A stretch of 10,984 nt of DNA from Lentimicrobiaceae bacterium (GTDB lineage: Bacteria > Bacteroidota > Bacteroidia > Bacteroidales > SKPS01). A program made the translations under genes and the position numbers. Under the pieces are notes generated by a model. The model saw only the letters and a list, made by a program, of their open reading frames with translations, was not told where the DNA came from and searched no databases. Shown here in pieces: positions 1-5,969 of the stretch. The stretch spans positions 1 through 10,984 of the forward strand of contig SKPS01000368.1 of NCBI GenBank assembly GCA_007119395.1, in the 5' to 3' direction. The number at the start of each line of letters is the position of its first letter. Position 1 is the first letter of the stretch.

Positions 1-2
1 AC

Positions 3-107
3 GCCCACCTCGTGGAACTGTCAGTGGGGCCTCTTGCCAAAGGGCTCTATTATGTCAGAATTGATGCAGGCAACACAGCCATGGTAAGGAAACTGGTACG
101 GAAATGA
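3..107 (+). CDS. 3' end of a secreted protein with a type IX sorting (Por) C-terminal tail (partial)
   Basis: Only the last 34 codons are in the window; the gene starts upstream. The open frame reads LAKGLYYVRIDAGNTAMVRK and ends LVRK before TGA at 105-107. The pattern L-x-K-G-[ILV]-Y-[IVY]-x-[KR]-[IV] followed by a short basic end is the known signature of the Bacteroidota type IX secretion C-terminal domain, which sends proteins across the outer membrane and is then usually removed. The passenger domain lies outside the window, so the function of the protein cannot be stated. It is on the same strand as the toxin-antitoxin pair but is separated from it by about 74 bases with no obvious terminator. 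Confidence 0.75.
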   Translation, partial: AHLVELSVGPLAKGLYYVRIDAGNTAMVRKLVRK

Positions 108-181
108 GCCAAGTTGGTCATAAGTATACATAATCAGGCAGAAGAGGAAGAAAATTCTTGAAATTGTCGTATATTTGCTCT

Positions 182-475
182 ATGAAGCTGAATGCTGAAC
201 AAACAGATATCATTAAAAATTACTTCACTACAAAGCCGGTATTGAAGGCATATCTTTTTGGATCCTATTTACGGGATGAAGCAGATGCTGATAGTGATAT
301 TGATATACTGGTCGAACTTGACTATTCTCAAAGAATTGGTCTGGAGTATTTTCAGATGAAAATGGATCTTGAGAAACTCCTTAACAATACCGTTGACCTG
401 GTATCTGAGAAAGGGCTCTCCATGCACATCAAGCCAATAATCGACAAAGAAAAGCAATTGATTTATGCGCGGTAA
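182..475 (+). CDS. mntA: MntA-like minimal nucleotidyltransferase antitoxin (MNT domain)
   Basis: A 97-residue protein that is one MNT domain. It shows the nucleotidyltransferase signature GS-x10-D-x-D: G27-S28, then D39 and D41 within SDIDILVE, with D72 in TVDLV as the likely third metal-binding acid. In characterised HEPN/MNT pairs this enzyme transfers AMP from ATP to a tyrosine of the HEPN toxin and so silences it. I chose the ATG at 182; the frame also opens at a TTG at 158, which would add eight residues (MKLSYICS) that look unlike the family N-terminus. The toxin gene starts inside its last codons, an 11-base overlap that suggests coupled translation. The DNA is clearly more AT-rich than the metabolic genes to the right, which suggests horizontal transfer. 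Family assignment is firm; the antitoxin role is inferred from the partner. Confidence 0.88.
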   Translation: MKLNAEQTDIIKNYFTTKPVLKAYLFGSYLRDEADADSDIDILVELDYSQRIGLEYFQMKMDLEKLLNNTVDLVSEKGLSMHIKPIIDKEKQLIYAR

Positions 476-833
476 ACAGGGCGACAAGGCAAGACTTCTG
501 CATATTTACGAAGCCATTCAGGAATTGGAATCGTATCTGAAAGACAAAGATTATACAGATTTTTTAACGAATTCCATGTTCAGATTTGCTTGCATCAAAC
601 AATTGGAAATCATTGGTGAAGCTGCTAATCATCTTACAGAACAGATCAAATCAGAATCTCCTGAAATTGAATGGTCACAAGTCGTTGGCATGAGGAATGT
701 TTTTGTACACCAATACTTTGGTATTGATTCTGGTTTGGTATGGGATATTTTAATTCATGACATTCCTGATATGAAAATGAAGATAATCACCATCCTTGAC
801 AGTATACGAGATGCGGATAGTTACTCATCATAA
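465..833 (+). CDS. hepT: HepT-like HEPN-domain ribonuclease toxin (DUF86)
   Basis: A 122-residue all-helical HEPN protein of the DUF86/HepT family. The catalytic R-x4-H-x-Y motif is intact: R77, H82 and Y84 in MRNVFVHQYFGID. Members act as metal-independent RNases, and the tyrosine of this motif is the residue AMPylated by the partner MNT enzyme in studied systems. An upstream helix carries the usual family stretch QLEIIGEAANHL (about residues 46-57). The ATG at 465 lies inside the antitoxin gene (stop TAA 473-475), giving antitoxin-first order with tight coupling. With all motif residues kept, the module looks functional and not decayed. The target RNA and the trigger (phage defence, stress, or simple maintenance) cannot be read from sequence. 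Confidence 0.9.
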   Translation: MRGKQGDKARLLHIYEAIQELESYLKDKDYTDFLTNSMFRFACIKQLEIIGEAANHLTEQIKSESPEIEWSQVVGMRNVFVHQYFGIDSGLVWDILIHDIPDMKMKIITILDSIRDADSYSS

Positions 834-980
834 CATTAAAATCAAAAAATCTGCATAAACCGGTATAATCCTCGGTGAATATAGCCGCAGGCGATAACTA
901 GACTTACCCGCAAGCAGGGTGGTAGTATTCCGATATTTGGCGGTATCGGAAGTTAGGCTAAACAATACCTTCTGAATTAT
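834..980. other. Convergent intergenic region between hepT and the DUF2400 gene
   Basis: This 147-base gap separates converging genes and has no convincing reading frame. It contains the inverted-repeat element annotated at 882-960. At its right edge is a short hairpin, CTGAA-TTA-TTCAG (972-984), which covers the stop codon of the minus-strand gene and could contribute to transcription ending. The heptamer AGGCTAA occurs twice, at 955-961 and 983-989. Neither hairpin has a proper U-tract, so no classical intrinsic terminator can be assigned. Confidence 0.6.
882..960. repeat. Multi-helix inverted-repeat element (possible structured DNA/RNA or recombination site)
   Basis: Several complementary arms fit together in about 80 bases. 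The core is a perfect 8-bp stem, TTCCGATA (928-935) with TATCGGAA (944-951), loop TTTGGCGG. A second arm pairs ACTTACC (902-908) with GGTAGT (921-926) with one bulged base; alternatively ACCC (906-909) pairs with GGGT (917-920). The right flank AGTTA-GGCTA (951-960) is complementary to TAACT (895-899) and, across an 8-base bulge, to TAGCC (882-886), closing a junction around the two inner arms. The right flank also contains GTTAGGC, which fits the integron attC core GTTRRRY, but the left partner box does not fit well. What it does is unknown; it could be a structured RNA, a bidirectional terminator, or the edge of a mobile cassette carrying the toxin-antitoxin genes. Confidence 0.45.
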
Positions 981-1754
981 TCAGGCTAATTGTTTCCCAT
1001 AGCCGAACAAGGCAAAATCATACTTTACCGGATCGTTGGGGTCGAATTGTTTGAGTCTGTTGGTCAGCTCCAGCGCTGCCACGCGGTCGTTGGCTTTGCG
1101 GGTGAGCAATCCCAAATCTCTGGCCGCATTGCCGGTATGGATATCAAGCGGGCACACCAGTTGGTTGGGGCGAATGTTCTTCCATAACCCGAAATCGACA
1201 CCGTTGTTATCTGAGCGCACCATCCACCTGAGGTATAGGTGCAGCCGCTTGGCAGCCGATCCCGCTTCCGGGTTGGCAAGGTGTTTTCTGCTTCGGGGCA
1301 GGTGAGGGGAGGAGAGGAGCTCTTTCCTAACAGCAGTGATGGCACCATATAGATCGGTATCCGTTGGATGCCATCCGCTCATAAAGAGCTGCTCCATAGA
1401 CCCATGCTTTTGCAAAGCCCGCTGCAAAGCGGTGATCAGAAACAGGGTGTCGTCTGGTTGCAAGGTGCGGTAAACAAAACGCTCAAACCGCTTCAGATCA
1501 TGTGGCTGATGACCCATGATAAACTCAGATGGGGCATCATCCATCAGCTCCATCAACCGTGATGCCGCCTCAATAATTGCTTTTCGCCCTCCCCATGAGA
1601 TCAGGGCAGCAAAAAAGCCCGACACCTCAATGTCGGACTTCTTCTGATACCTGTGAGGTATCTGTATCGGATCATTCGCTATGAAGTCGGGCCGGTTGTA
1701 ATAATCGGCCAAACGCTCAAGCAGTGTATACATCTCCCCTTGGGGAAACTTCAT
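981..1754 (-). CDS. TIGR02757 / DUF2400 family protein of unknown function
   Basis: A 257-residue protein, close to the usual family length. Recognisable family blocks are DPIQIPHRY (28-36), DIEVSGFFAALISWGGRK (41-58), KRLHLYLRWMVR (169-180), VDFGLW (186-191), PLDIHTGNAARDLGLL (202-217) and DPVKYDFALFGYG (241-253). No signal peptide or membrane segment is seen, so it is probably cytoplasmic. The family is common in Bacteroidota but uncharacterised; the helical pattern ending in a conserved LDxHTG...AR block and a YDFALFG end recalls DNA-glycosylase-like (HhH-GPD) folds, which is my inference only. Its ATG overlaps the stop codon of the oxidoreductase gamma gene (TAATG, 1756-1752), so it is almost certainly co-transcribed and translationally coupled with that operon. 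Confidence 0.85.
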   Translation of the reverse strand: MKFPQGEMYTLLERLADYYNRPDFIANDPIQIPHRYQKKSDIEVSGFFAALISWGGRKAIIEAASRLMELMDDAPSEFIMGHQPHDLKRFERFVYRTLQPDDTLFLITALQRALQKHGSMEQLFMSGWHPTDTDLYGAITAVRKELLSSPHLPRSRKHLANPEAGSAAKRLHLYLRWMVRSDNNGVDFGLWKNIRPNQLVCPLDIHTGNAARDLGLLTRKANDRVAALELTNRLKQFDPNDPVKYDFALFGYGKQLA

Positions 1755-2305
1755 TATCCAACACTGTAAGGGCGAACCTCTTTCATCCCCACTTTGATCC
1801 CTTCGATGTTCATGGGAATCAGCTTGTGGTGACGTACAGGCAACGATTTCGACAGCCCTTTTTCAACATTCTCCAGTTGCACAATGGGCTTCACCTTCAG
1901 GAAGGCTCCCAGTACAATCATGTTGAATGTTTTGGTGTTGCCCAGTTTACTGGCTTCGGCTGCCCCTTCAATCTGATAGATGGTGAGGTCAGTGCGGGTT
2001 GGGTGTTTTGTGATACCATTCGGATCGTACAGCAAGGTGCCACCCGGCTTCACCATTTTTTCAAACTTGTCAACCGACTGCTGGTTTAACAAAATGGCGG
2101 TGTCATATTGTGTCAGAATCGGTGATGAGATGCGTTCATCGGAGATGATGACTGTAACATTGGCGGTACCTCCGCGCATTTCAGGGCCGTATGATGGCAT
2201 CCAGCTTACTTCCTGATCTTGCATAATGCCTGAATAAGCCAGTATCTTCCCCATGGAGAGTACACCCTGGCCTCCAAAGCCTGCTATGATGATTTCTTCT
2301 GTCAT
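1754..2305 (-). CDS. 2-oxoacid:ferredoxin oxidoreductase, gamma subunit
   Basis: A 183-residue protein of the pyruvate/ketoisovalerate ferredoxin oxidoreductase gamma family. It opens with the glycine-rich motif GFGGQGV (residues 9-15), followed by the family signature SYGPEMRGG (38-46). The full domain is present at normal length. In the four-subunit enzymes the gamma chain belongs to the catalytic core, which oxidises a 2-oxoacid with CoA to acyl-CoA and CO2 and passes electrons to ferredoxin. It lies 27 bases after the beta gene and ends in a TAATG overlap with the DUF2400 gene. In Bacteroidota this subunit set is named either Kor (2-oxoglutarate) or Vor (branched-chain 2-oxoacids), so I give no symbol. 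Confidence 0.92.
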   Translation of the reverse strand: MTEEIIIAGFGGQGVLSMGKILAYSGIMQDQEVSWMPSYGPEMRGGTANVTVIISDERISSPILTQYDTAILLNQQSVDKFEKMVKPGGTLLYDPNGITKHPTRTDLTIYQIEGAAEASKLGNTKTFNMIVLGAFLKVKPIVQLENVEKGLSKSLPVRHHKLIPMNIEGIKVGMKEVRPYSVG

Positions 2306-2332
2306 AACTGTTTCTTTTTGATTGTTCTTGCT

Positions 2333-3109
2333 TTACTTCACCATCTCACCGTTCAGCTTGATGTCTCCCAACGGATAGTGTGGGAACATGTTCTCTTCCA
2401 TCCATTCATTGGCTTTTACAGGAGGAAGCTTCCATCCGGAGTTGCAGTTGGAGACCACTTCCACCCATGCAACCCCTTTTTTCTCTTTCTGCACCTGGAA
2501 TGCCTGCTGAACCGCTTTTTTCGTTCTCCGTACGCCCCTTGGTGTATGTACTGCCTGGCGGGTCACGTAGTGCACACCCGGCAGGTGAGATACCAGCTCT
2601 GTAATCTTCATCGGGTTACCCATCACTTTCAGGTCACGGCCATAGGGAGAGGTTGAAGTGGGCATCCCCTCCAGTGTGGTGGGCGCCATTTGTCCTCCGG
2701 TCATACCATAGATACCGTTGTTAACGAAAAAGATGATGATGTCTTCACCACGGTTACACGCATGGATGGTTTCTGCCGTGCCAATGGCCGCCAGGTCACC
2801 ATCACCCTGGTAGGTGAATACGTAGTGCTCAGGGTGCATCCGCTTGATGGCTGTAGCCAGTGCGGGAGCACGGCCGTGAGCCGCCTGCTGCATGTCAATC
2901 TCCATAAACTCATATGCCAGTACAGAACACCCTACAGGTGCTATGCCAATGGTCTTGTCCTGGATACCCAACTCCTCAACAACTTCCATAATCAACCGGT
3001 GAAAGGTGCCATGACCACATCCCGGACAGTACGAAAGAGGTTTCTCGTTGAGCAAAGCTGTTTTCTTGTAAACCAGGTTCTCTTCTTTGATGATATCGTT
3101 GATGTCCAT
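2333..3109 (-). CDS. 2-oxoacid:ferredoxin oxidoreductase, beta subunit (thiamine diphosphate-binding)
   Basis: A 258-residue TPP-binding beta chain. It has CPGCGHG (28-34), the TPP/Mg motif GDGD (102-105) closing with NNGIYGMTGGQ (130-140), and the C-terminal VEVVSNCNSGWK typical of Kor/Vor beta subunits. It carries the cofactor on which the 2-oxoacid is decarboxylated. The frame also opens at a TTG at 3124, overlapping the alpha gene, but I chose the ATG at 3109. It sits 4 bases after the alpha stop codon and has a strong Shine-Dalgarno GGAGG eight bases upstream, inside the last alpha codons. Such a site is uncommon in Bacteroidota and decides the start. Substrate preference (2-oxoglutarate or branched-chain acids) cannot be settled by eye. 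Confidence 0.94.
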   Translation of the reverse strand: MDINDIIKEENLVYKKTALLNEKPLSYCPGCGHGTFHRLIMEVVEELGIQDKTIGIAPVGCSVLAYEFMEIDMQQAAHGRAPALATAIKRMHPEHYVFTYQGDGDLAAIGTAETIHACNRGEDIIIFFVNNGIYGMTGGQMAPTTLEGMPTSTSPYGRDLKVMGNPMKITELVSHLPGVHYVTRQAVHTPRGVRRTKKAVQQAFQVQKEKKGVAWVEVVSNCNSGWKLPPVKANEWMEENMFPHYPLGDIKLNGEMVK

Positions 3110-3113
3110 ATAA

Positions 3114-4196
3114 TTATCCTCCAATAATTTGTGTTTTCAGTGCGTTGACCACCTCTTCAGGCGAATGGATGATTCCACCCACACGACCGAAGTGCTCCAC
3201 CTTGGTCCGGCATCCTACCGCCAGCCTGATGTCGTCAACCAATTGTCCAAGGCTCATCTCTACCGACAAGATCCCTTTGACCCGTTCAGCATAGGCCTTT
3301 AACTGATCTTCTGGGAAAGGATAGAGTGTAATCAGCCGGAACAATCCAACCTTCAGCCCCTCGGCCCTGGCCAGATCGTAGGCTTTCTGACAAATACGTG
3401 CGCTCGAACCGTAGGCCGCAATGATGTAATCAGCATCTTCACACCCAATCTCTTCAAACATCACATCCTGCTTCATCGTCTCATATTTCGCCTTAAGCTT
3501 CATCACATGGTTCTCCTGAACTTCAGAGGCGAGGTTCAGAGAGGTGATCACATTGCGCGGACGATCAGGTGTTTTGCCGGTGGTTGCCCACGGAAACATC
3601 TTTACCACCTCTTCGTGCGTCCACCTGGGCTTCTGCTCATTCAACCACACTTTCTCCATCATCTGCCCAATAAGGCCATCCGCCAGAATGAGGGCAGGGG
3701 TTCTGTACTTATAAGCCATTTCAAAGCCAAGCTCTACAAAATCAGCCATCTCCTGAACGGAAGCAGGTGCCAGTACAAACAAACGGTAGTCGCCATGGCC
3801 ACCCCCTTTCACCGATTGATAGTAGTCAGACTGTGAAGGCTGAATGGTGCCCAAACCGGGGCCACCACGCACTACATTCAATACCAGACAGGGCAACTCA
3901 GCCCCGGCCATGTACGATAAACCCTCCTGCTTTAAACTGATGCCCGGGCTCGAAGAAGAGGTCATTACCTTCCTTCCACATCCTGCACCACCATATAACA
4001 TGTTCATTGCGGCAACTTCACTCTCTGCCTGCAATACCACCATGCCCGTCGTGTCGTAAGGCTTTTGACCCATCAGGTACTCCAGTACCTCTGACTGTGG
4101 TGTGATCGGATATCCGAAATAGCCGTCTACACCGGCACGAATGGCCGCCTCAGCTATCGCCTCGTTGCCCTTCATTAACCGTAATTCCTTTGCCAT
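3114..4196 (-). CDS. vorB: 2-oxoacid:ferredoxin oxidoreductase, alpha subunit (VorB-type)
   Basis: A 360-residue alpha chain, the normal length for the Vor/Kor class, in which the four domains are separate proteins. Seen in order: the pyrimidine-binding region with GYPITPQSE (28-36), QAESEVAA (56-63), TSSSSPGISLKQEG (79-92) and RGGPGLGT...SQSDYYQ (110-126), then a C-terminal transketolase-like domain with the family sequence VGLFRLITLYPFPE. With the beta chain it forms the active site that oxidatively decarboxylates a 2-oxoacid to its acyl-CoA. The gene follows the ferredoxin gene by 34 bases and precedes beta by 4. The symbol follows the name usually given to such Bacteroidota proteins (3-methyl-2-oxobutanoate dehydrogenase subunit VorB); 2-oxoglutarate as the true substrate (KorA) remains possible. 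Confidence 0.93.
   Translation of the reverse strand: MAKELRLMKGNEAIAEAAIRAGVDGYFGYPITPQSEVLEYLMGQKPYDTTGMVVLQAESEVAAMNMLYGGAGCGRKVMTSSSSPGISLKQEGLSYMAGAELPCLVLNVVRGGPGLGTIQPSQSDYYQSVKGGGHGDYRLFVLAPASVQEMADFVELGFEMAYKYRTPALILADGLIGQMMEKVWLNEQKPRWTHEEVVKMFPWATTGKTPDRPRNVITSLNLASEVQENHVMKLKAKYETMKQDVMFEEIGCEDADYIIAAYGSSARICQKAYDLARAEGLKVGLFRLITLYPFPEDQLKAYAERVKGILSVEMSLGQLVDDIRLAVGCRTKVEHFGRVGGIIHSPEEVVNALKTQIIGG
3117..3124 (-). promoter_or_regulatory. Shine-Dalgarno site for the beta subunit gene
   Basis: Read on the minus strand, the end of the alpha gene is ATTATTGGAGGATAATTAT followed directly by ATG (3109-3107). GGAGG is eight bases before the start codon and overlaps the last two glycine codons of the alpha subunit, so the alpha stop and beta start share one ribosome-loading region. 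This supports coupled synthesis of alpha and beta in matched amounts. Confidence 0.65.
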
Positions 4197-4230
4197 TATC
4201 TGTTGCTTTTTTTTAATGATTGATTTGGGC

Positions 4231-4455
4231 CTACAACTTTACCTTGTAAACCGTGATAACTCCGTCCGGACATACAATTGCACAATTTGCACAACCAATG
4301 CAGTCGTCCGGATGCTCCATGTAGGCATAATGGTATCCTTTGCCATTTACCTCTCTGGCAAGCTGAACCACCGTCTTCGGGCAGGCCGGTACACATACCG
4401 AACAACCCTTGCATTTCTCGATGTCAACTACGATTGCCCCTTTTACTTTTGCCAT
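4231..4455 (-). CDS. 2-oxoacid:ferredoxin oxidoreductase, delta subunit (2x[4Fe-4S] ferredoxin)
   Basis: A 74-residue dicluster ferredoxin. Two complete C-x2-C-x2-C-x3-C-P motifs are visible: C15, C18, C21, C25 and C52, C55, C58, C62. They are joined by a linker longer than that of clostridial ferredoxins, as usual for Vor/Kor delta subunits. It takes electrons from the TPP-bearing core and hands them to free ferredoxin. It is the first gene of the operon (delta-alpha-beta-gamma-DUF2400). A likely promoter and a perfect palindrome lie 39-67 bases upstream of its ATG. No Shine-Dalgarno sequence is seen; the leader is A-rich (AAAACAATAAAACAATACAG), which is typical of Bacteroidota. Confidence 0.94.
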   Translation of the reverse strand: MAKVKGAIVVDIEKCKGCSVCVPACPKTVVQLAREVNGKGYHYAYMEHPDDCIGCANCAIVCPDGVITVYKVKL

Positions 4456-4493
4456 CTGTATTGTTTTATTGTTTTACATATCTGTTGATCGGG

Positions 4494-4501
4494 CGAAATT
4501 A
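4494..4501 (-). promoter_or_regulatory. Candidate Bacteroidota -7 promoter element for the oxidoreductase operon
   Basis: On the minus strand this reads TAATTTCG, one mismatch from the Bacteroidota sigma-factor -7 consensus TAnnTTTG, and it lies about 38 bases upstream of the ferredoxin ATG. No good TTTG -33 box is seen 19-21 bases further upstream, where the sequence is GCATG. The call rests on the -7 match, its position and the adjoining palindrome. Confidence 0.4.
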
Positions 4502-4522
4502 GAAAAATTGTTTGAATTTTTC
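4502..4522. repeat. 21-bp perfect palindrome abutting the -7 element (operator candidate)
   Basis: GAAAAATT (4502-4509) and AATTTTTC (4515-4522) are perfect inverted repeats around a 5-base centre, GTTTG. The repeat touches the -7 element at 4494-4501 and fills the space to where the -33 box should be. A dimeric repressor bound here would block the promoter. As RNA it would be a weak A-U hairpin, so a protein-binding site is the more natural reading. The regulator is unknown and no regulator gene is in the window. Confidence 0.45.
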
Positions 4523-4593
4523 ATGCTGCTTAGGATGTCATACGGTGGCACTTCCCTAATTTAAACCGATTATAAATTGTATCATATTGATTA

Positions 4594-5904
4594 TCAAAAG
4601 ACATAATAAGCAGCCAACAGGATTCGTGTATTGGCAACATTGTTTGTCTGATCTGGCAGTCCGTGCGCATCTCGGTTTGATCCTTCAGCAGCAAAGCGGG
4701 TGATGGTGTGTTCCACTTCCAGCGCAAACCTCGTAGCGCCTGATATAAATATCACCCTTGGCGCCACACGCAGGACCTGAGTGATCTGATTGGTGAGTCC
4801 GTACACTGGGGCATCGGGGTTTTGCATCGGCTTTGTGGTGCCGCGATTCCGGTTGATGCCAGCGAAGACACCTGCCTGCCAACGGGTTCCGTTGGTGTGC
4901 AATTCAGCCCACAAAATGTGGCTTGCAGTGGGTGCATATTGCTGCAATCCGGTGATGGTGTCAACCACGTCAACAACAGCGAAACCTGTGATTCCGAGCA
5001 CATTTGACAGATTCTCTCCATAAATACCGGTCACTTTCAAGGTGATGGGGGGTGTGGTGAGCGTGGCAAAAGCCCTGGCAGAGATACTCTGCACTTCCTC
5101 GTTGACCTGATAAGTTTTTCCGTTGACCGTTGACTCCTGTCGTGGCACCAGTGTATGAGATCCCATCAGCACACCGGTTCTCAGGGTGCGGCTTTTGTTT
5201 TCGTCTAATGGGATGGTAAAGAATAGTTCACCATACAATTCAGGCATGGTGGCGTTTCTGAGGTAATCGGAAGAGCCGCCTGCAGGGCCGAAGGAGACGA
5301 AATCGCGTTGTGATACTGCTGCCACCCTGGCGGTCGCCATCCCAGCCGTGAAGCCAAACCGTGCCATAGGAGCCCTGGAAAACGGATTGATGGGGGCTCC
5401 GTGGTTGAACGAAATGGTGTTGGGAAAGCAATCGGTGTTAAACAGAGGGTGCCAGAACTGACCCGTCAGCAGCTCAGCCCTGCTCCAGTTCAACCTGATA
5501 AATGCATGCCGCATCCGCAACAGGTTGGTGGTGGCATTGGTGGTGCCGAAGAAATCGGCCTCAATCAGTCCTGAGGTACGCGCACCAAAAGCATCCGGGC
5601 CGGTGATCCGACCAGAGAGCTGCGACTGAATGGGCAGGAAATTGAAGCTCGTGGCATCGTGAAGATCTACCCCGTTCACATCAAGCTTGGGTGGCAAAGG
5701 CCACAACATAAAGTGCCCCTCGCGGGGAGAGAAAGTGTGGCGGGTATCAACAAAAAAATCACTCTTTACAAAACCCGAAAAGGAGATCCCATACCTCTTC
5801 TCTTCCTCTGACCCCTGCTGTTGTGCCTTTGTGGCAGAAACGGGTGCCACCATACAGCACGTTAACAAAACCATGGCCGCTGCGTGCCATACTCTTTTTA
5901 GCAT
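4594..5904 (-). CDS. Outer-membrane beta-barrel protein, porin-like (DcaP-like pattern)
   Basis: A 436-residue exported protein. Residues 1-24 form a signal peptide: basic MLKR, a hydrophobic core AAAMVLLTCCMVAP, then a small-residue cleavage region VSA/TKA. The two cysteines are not preceded by a proper lipobox, so a lipoprotein is unlikely. The mature part is rich in alternating hydrophobic/polar strands and ends in YYVF, the terminal aromatic expected of a barrel recognised by the BAM complex. The block FSGFVKSDFFVDTR near the mature start and RMRHAFIRLNWSRAELLTGQFWHPLF (residues 130-155 approximately) resemble trimeric porins such as DcaP. It probably forms a passive channel in the outer membrane; the solute is unknown. 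It lies 63 bases after the aminotransferase stop and 138 before the oxidoreductase operon. Confidence 0.75.
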   Translation of the reverse strand: MLKRVWHAAAMVLLTCCMVAPVSATKAQQQGSEEEKRYGISFSGFVKSDFFVDTRHTFSPREGHFMLWPLPPKLDVNGVDLHDATSFNFLPIQSQLSGRITGPDAFGARTSGLIEADFFGTTNATTNLLRMRHAFIRLNWSRAELLTGQFWHPLFNTDCFPNTISFNHGAPINPFSRAPMARFGFTAGMATARVAAVSQRDFVSFGPAGGSSDYLRNATMPELYGELFFTIPLDENKSRTLRTGVLMGSHTLVPRQESTVNGKTYQVNEEVQSISARAFATLTTPPITLKVTGIYGENLSNVLGITGFAVVDVVDTITGLQQYAPTASHILWAELHTNGTRWQAGVFAGINRNRGTTKPMQNPDAPVYGLTNQITQVLRVAPRVIFISGATRFALEVEHTITRFAAEGSNRDAHGLPDQTNNVANTRILLAAYYVF

Positions 5905-5940
5905 ACAAAGTGTTATTTCTGGTTGTTGTTGTCAAAATAC

Positions 5941-5969
5941 CTGACCTCGTCAGACCCTGAAGTGGGTCT
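5941..5969 (-). terminator. Overlapping hairpins after the aminotransferase gene
   Basis: Two hairpins overlap here. AGACCC-(6)-GGGTCT (5952-5969) covers the aminotransferase stop codon, and CTGAC-(3)-GTCAG (5941-5953) follows it. On the minus strand the second is followed by GTATTTTG, a short U-run. The stems are small (6 and 5 bp) and cannot both form fully. They may slow or partly end transcription between the aminotransferase and the porin gene; weak evidence. Confidence 0.3.

Noticed and set aside
170..177. TATATTTG, a full match to the Bacteroidota -7 consensus, just before the mntA ATG at 182
   Set aside because: A start about seven bases later would fall on the ATG itself, and there is no TTTG box 19-21 bases upstream. 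Chance in AT-rich DNA is likelier than a leaderless promoter.
882..960. True integron attC site
   Set aside because: The right box GTTAGGC fits GTTRRRY, but the left box (CGATAAC) does not fit RYYYAAC, and no integrase gene or second site is present. Kept only as an unexplained structured element.
882..960. tRNA-like cloverleaf
   Set aside because: No T-loop sequence, no anticodon arm of correct size and no acceptor stem of seven pairs.
4141..4488. Plus-strand open frames opposite the ferredoxin gene with hydrophobic stretches
   Set aside because: They overlap the ferredoxin with both intact iron-sulphur motifs on the other strand; the hydrophobic run is the reverse complement of that gene.
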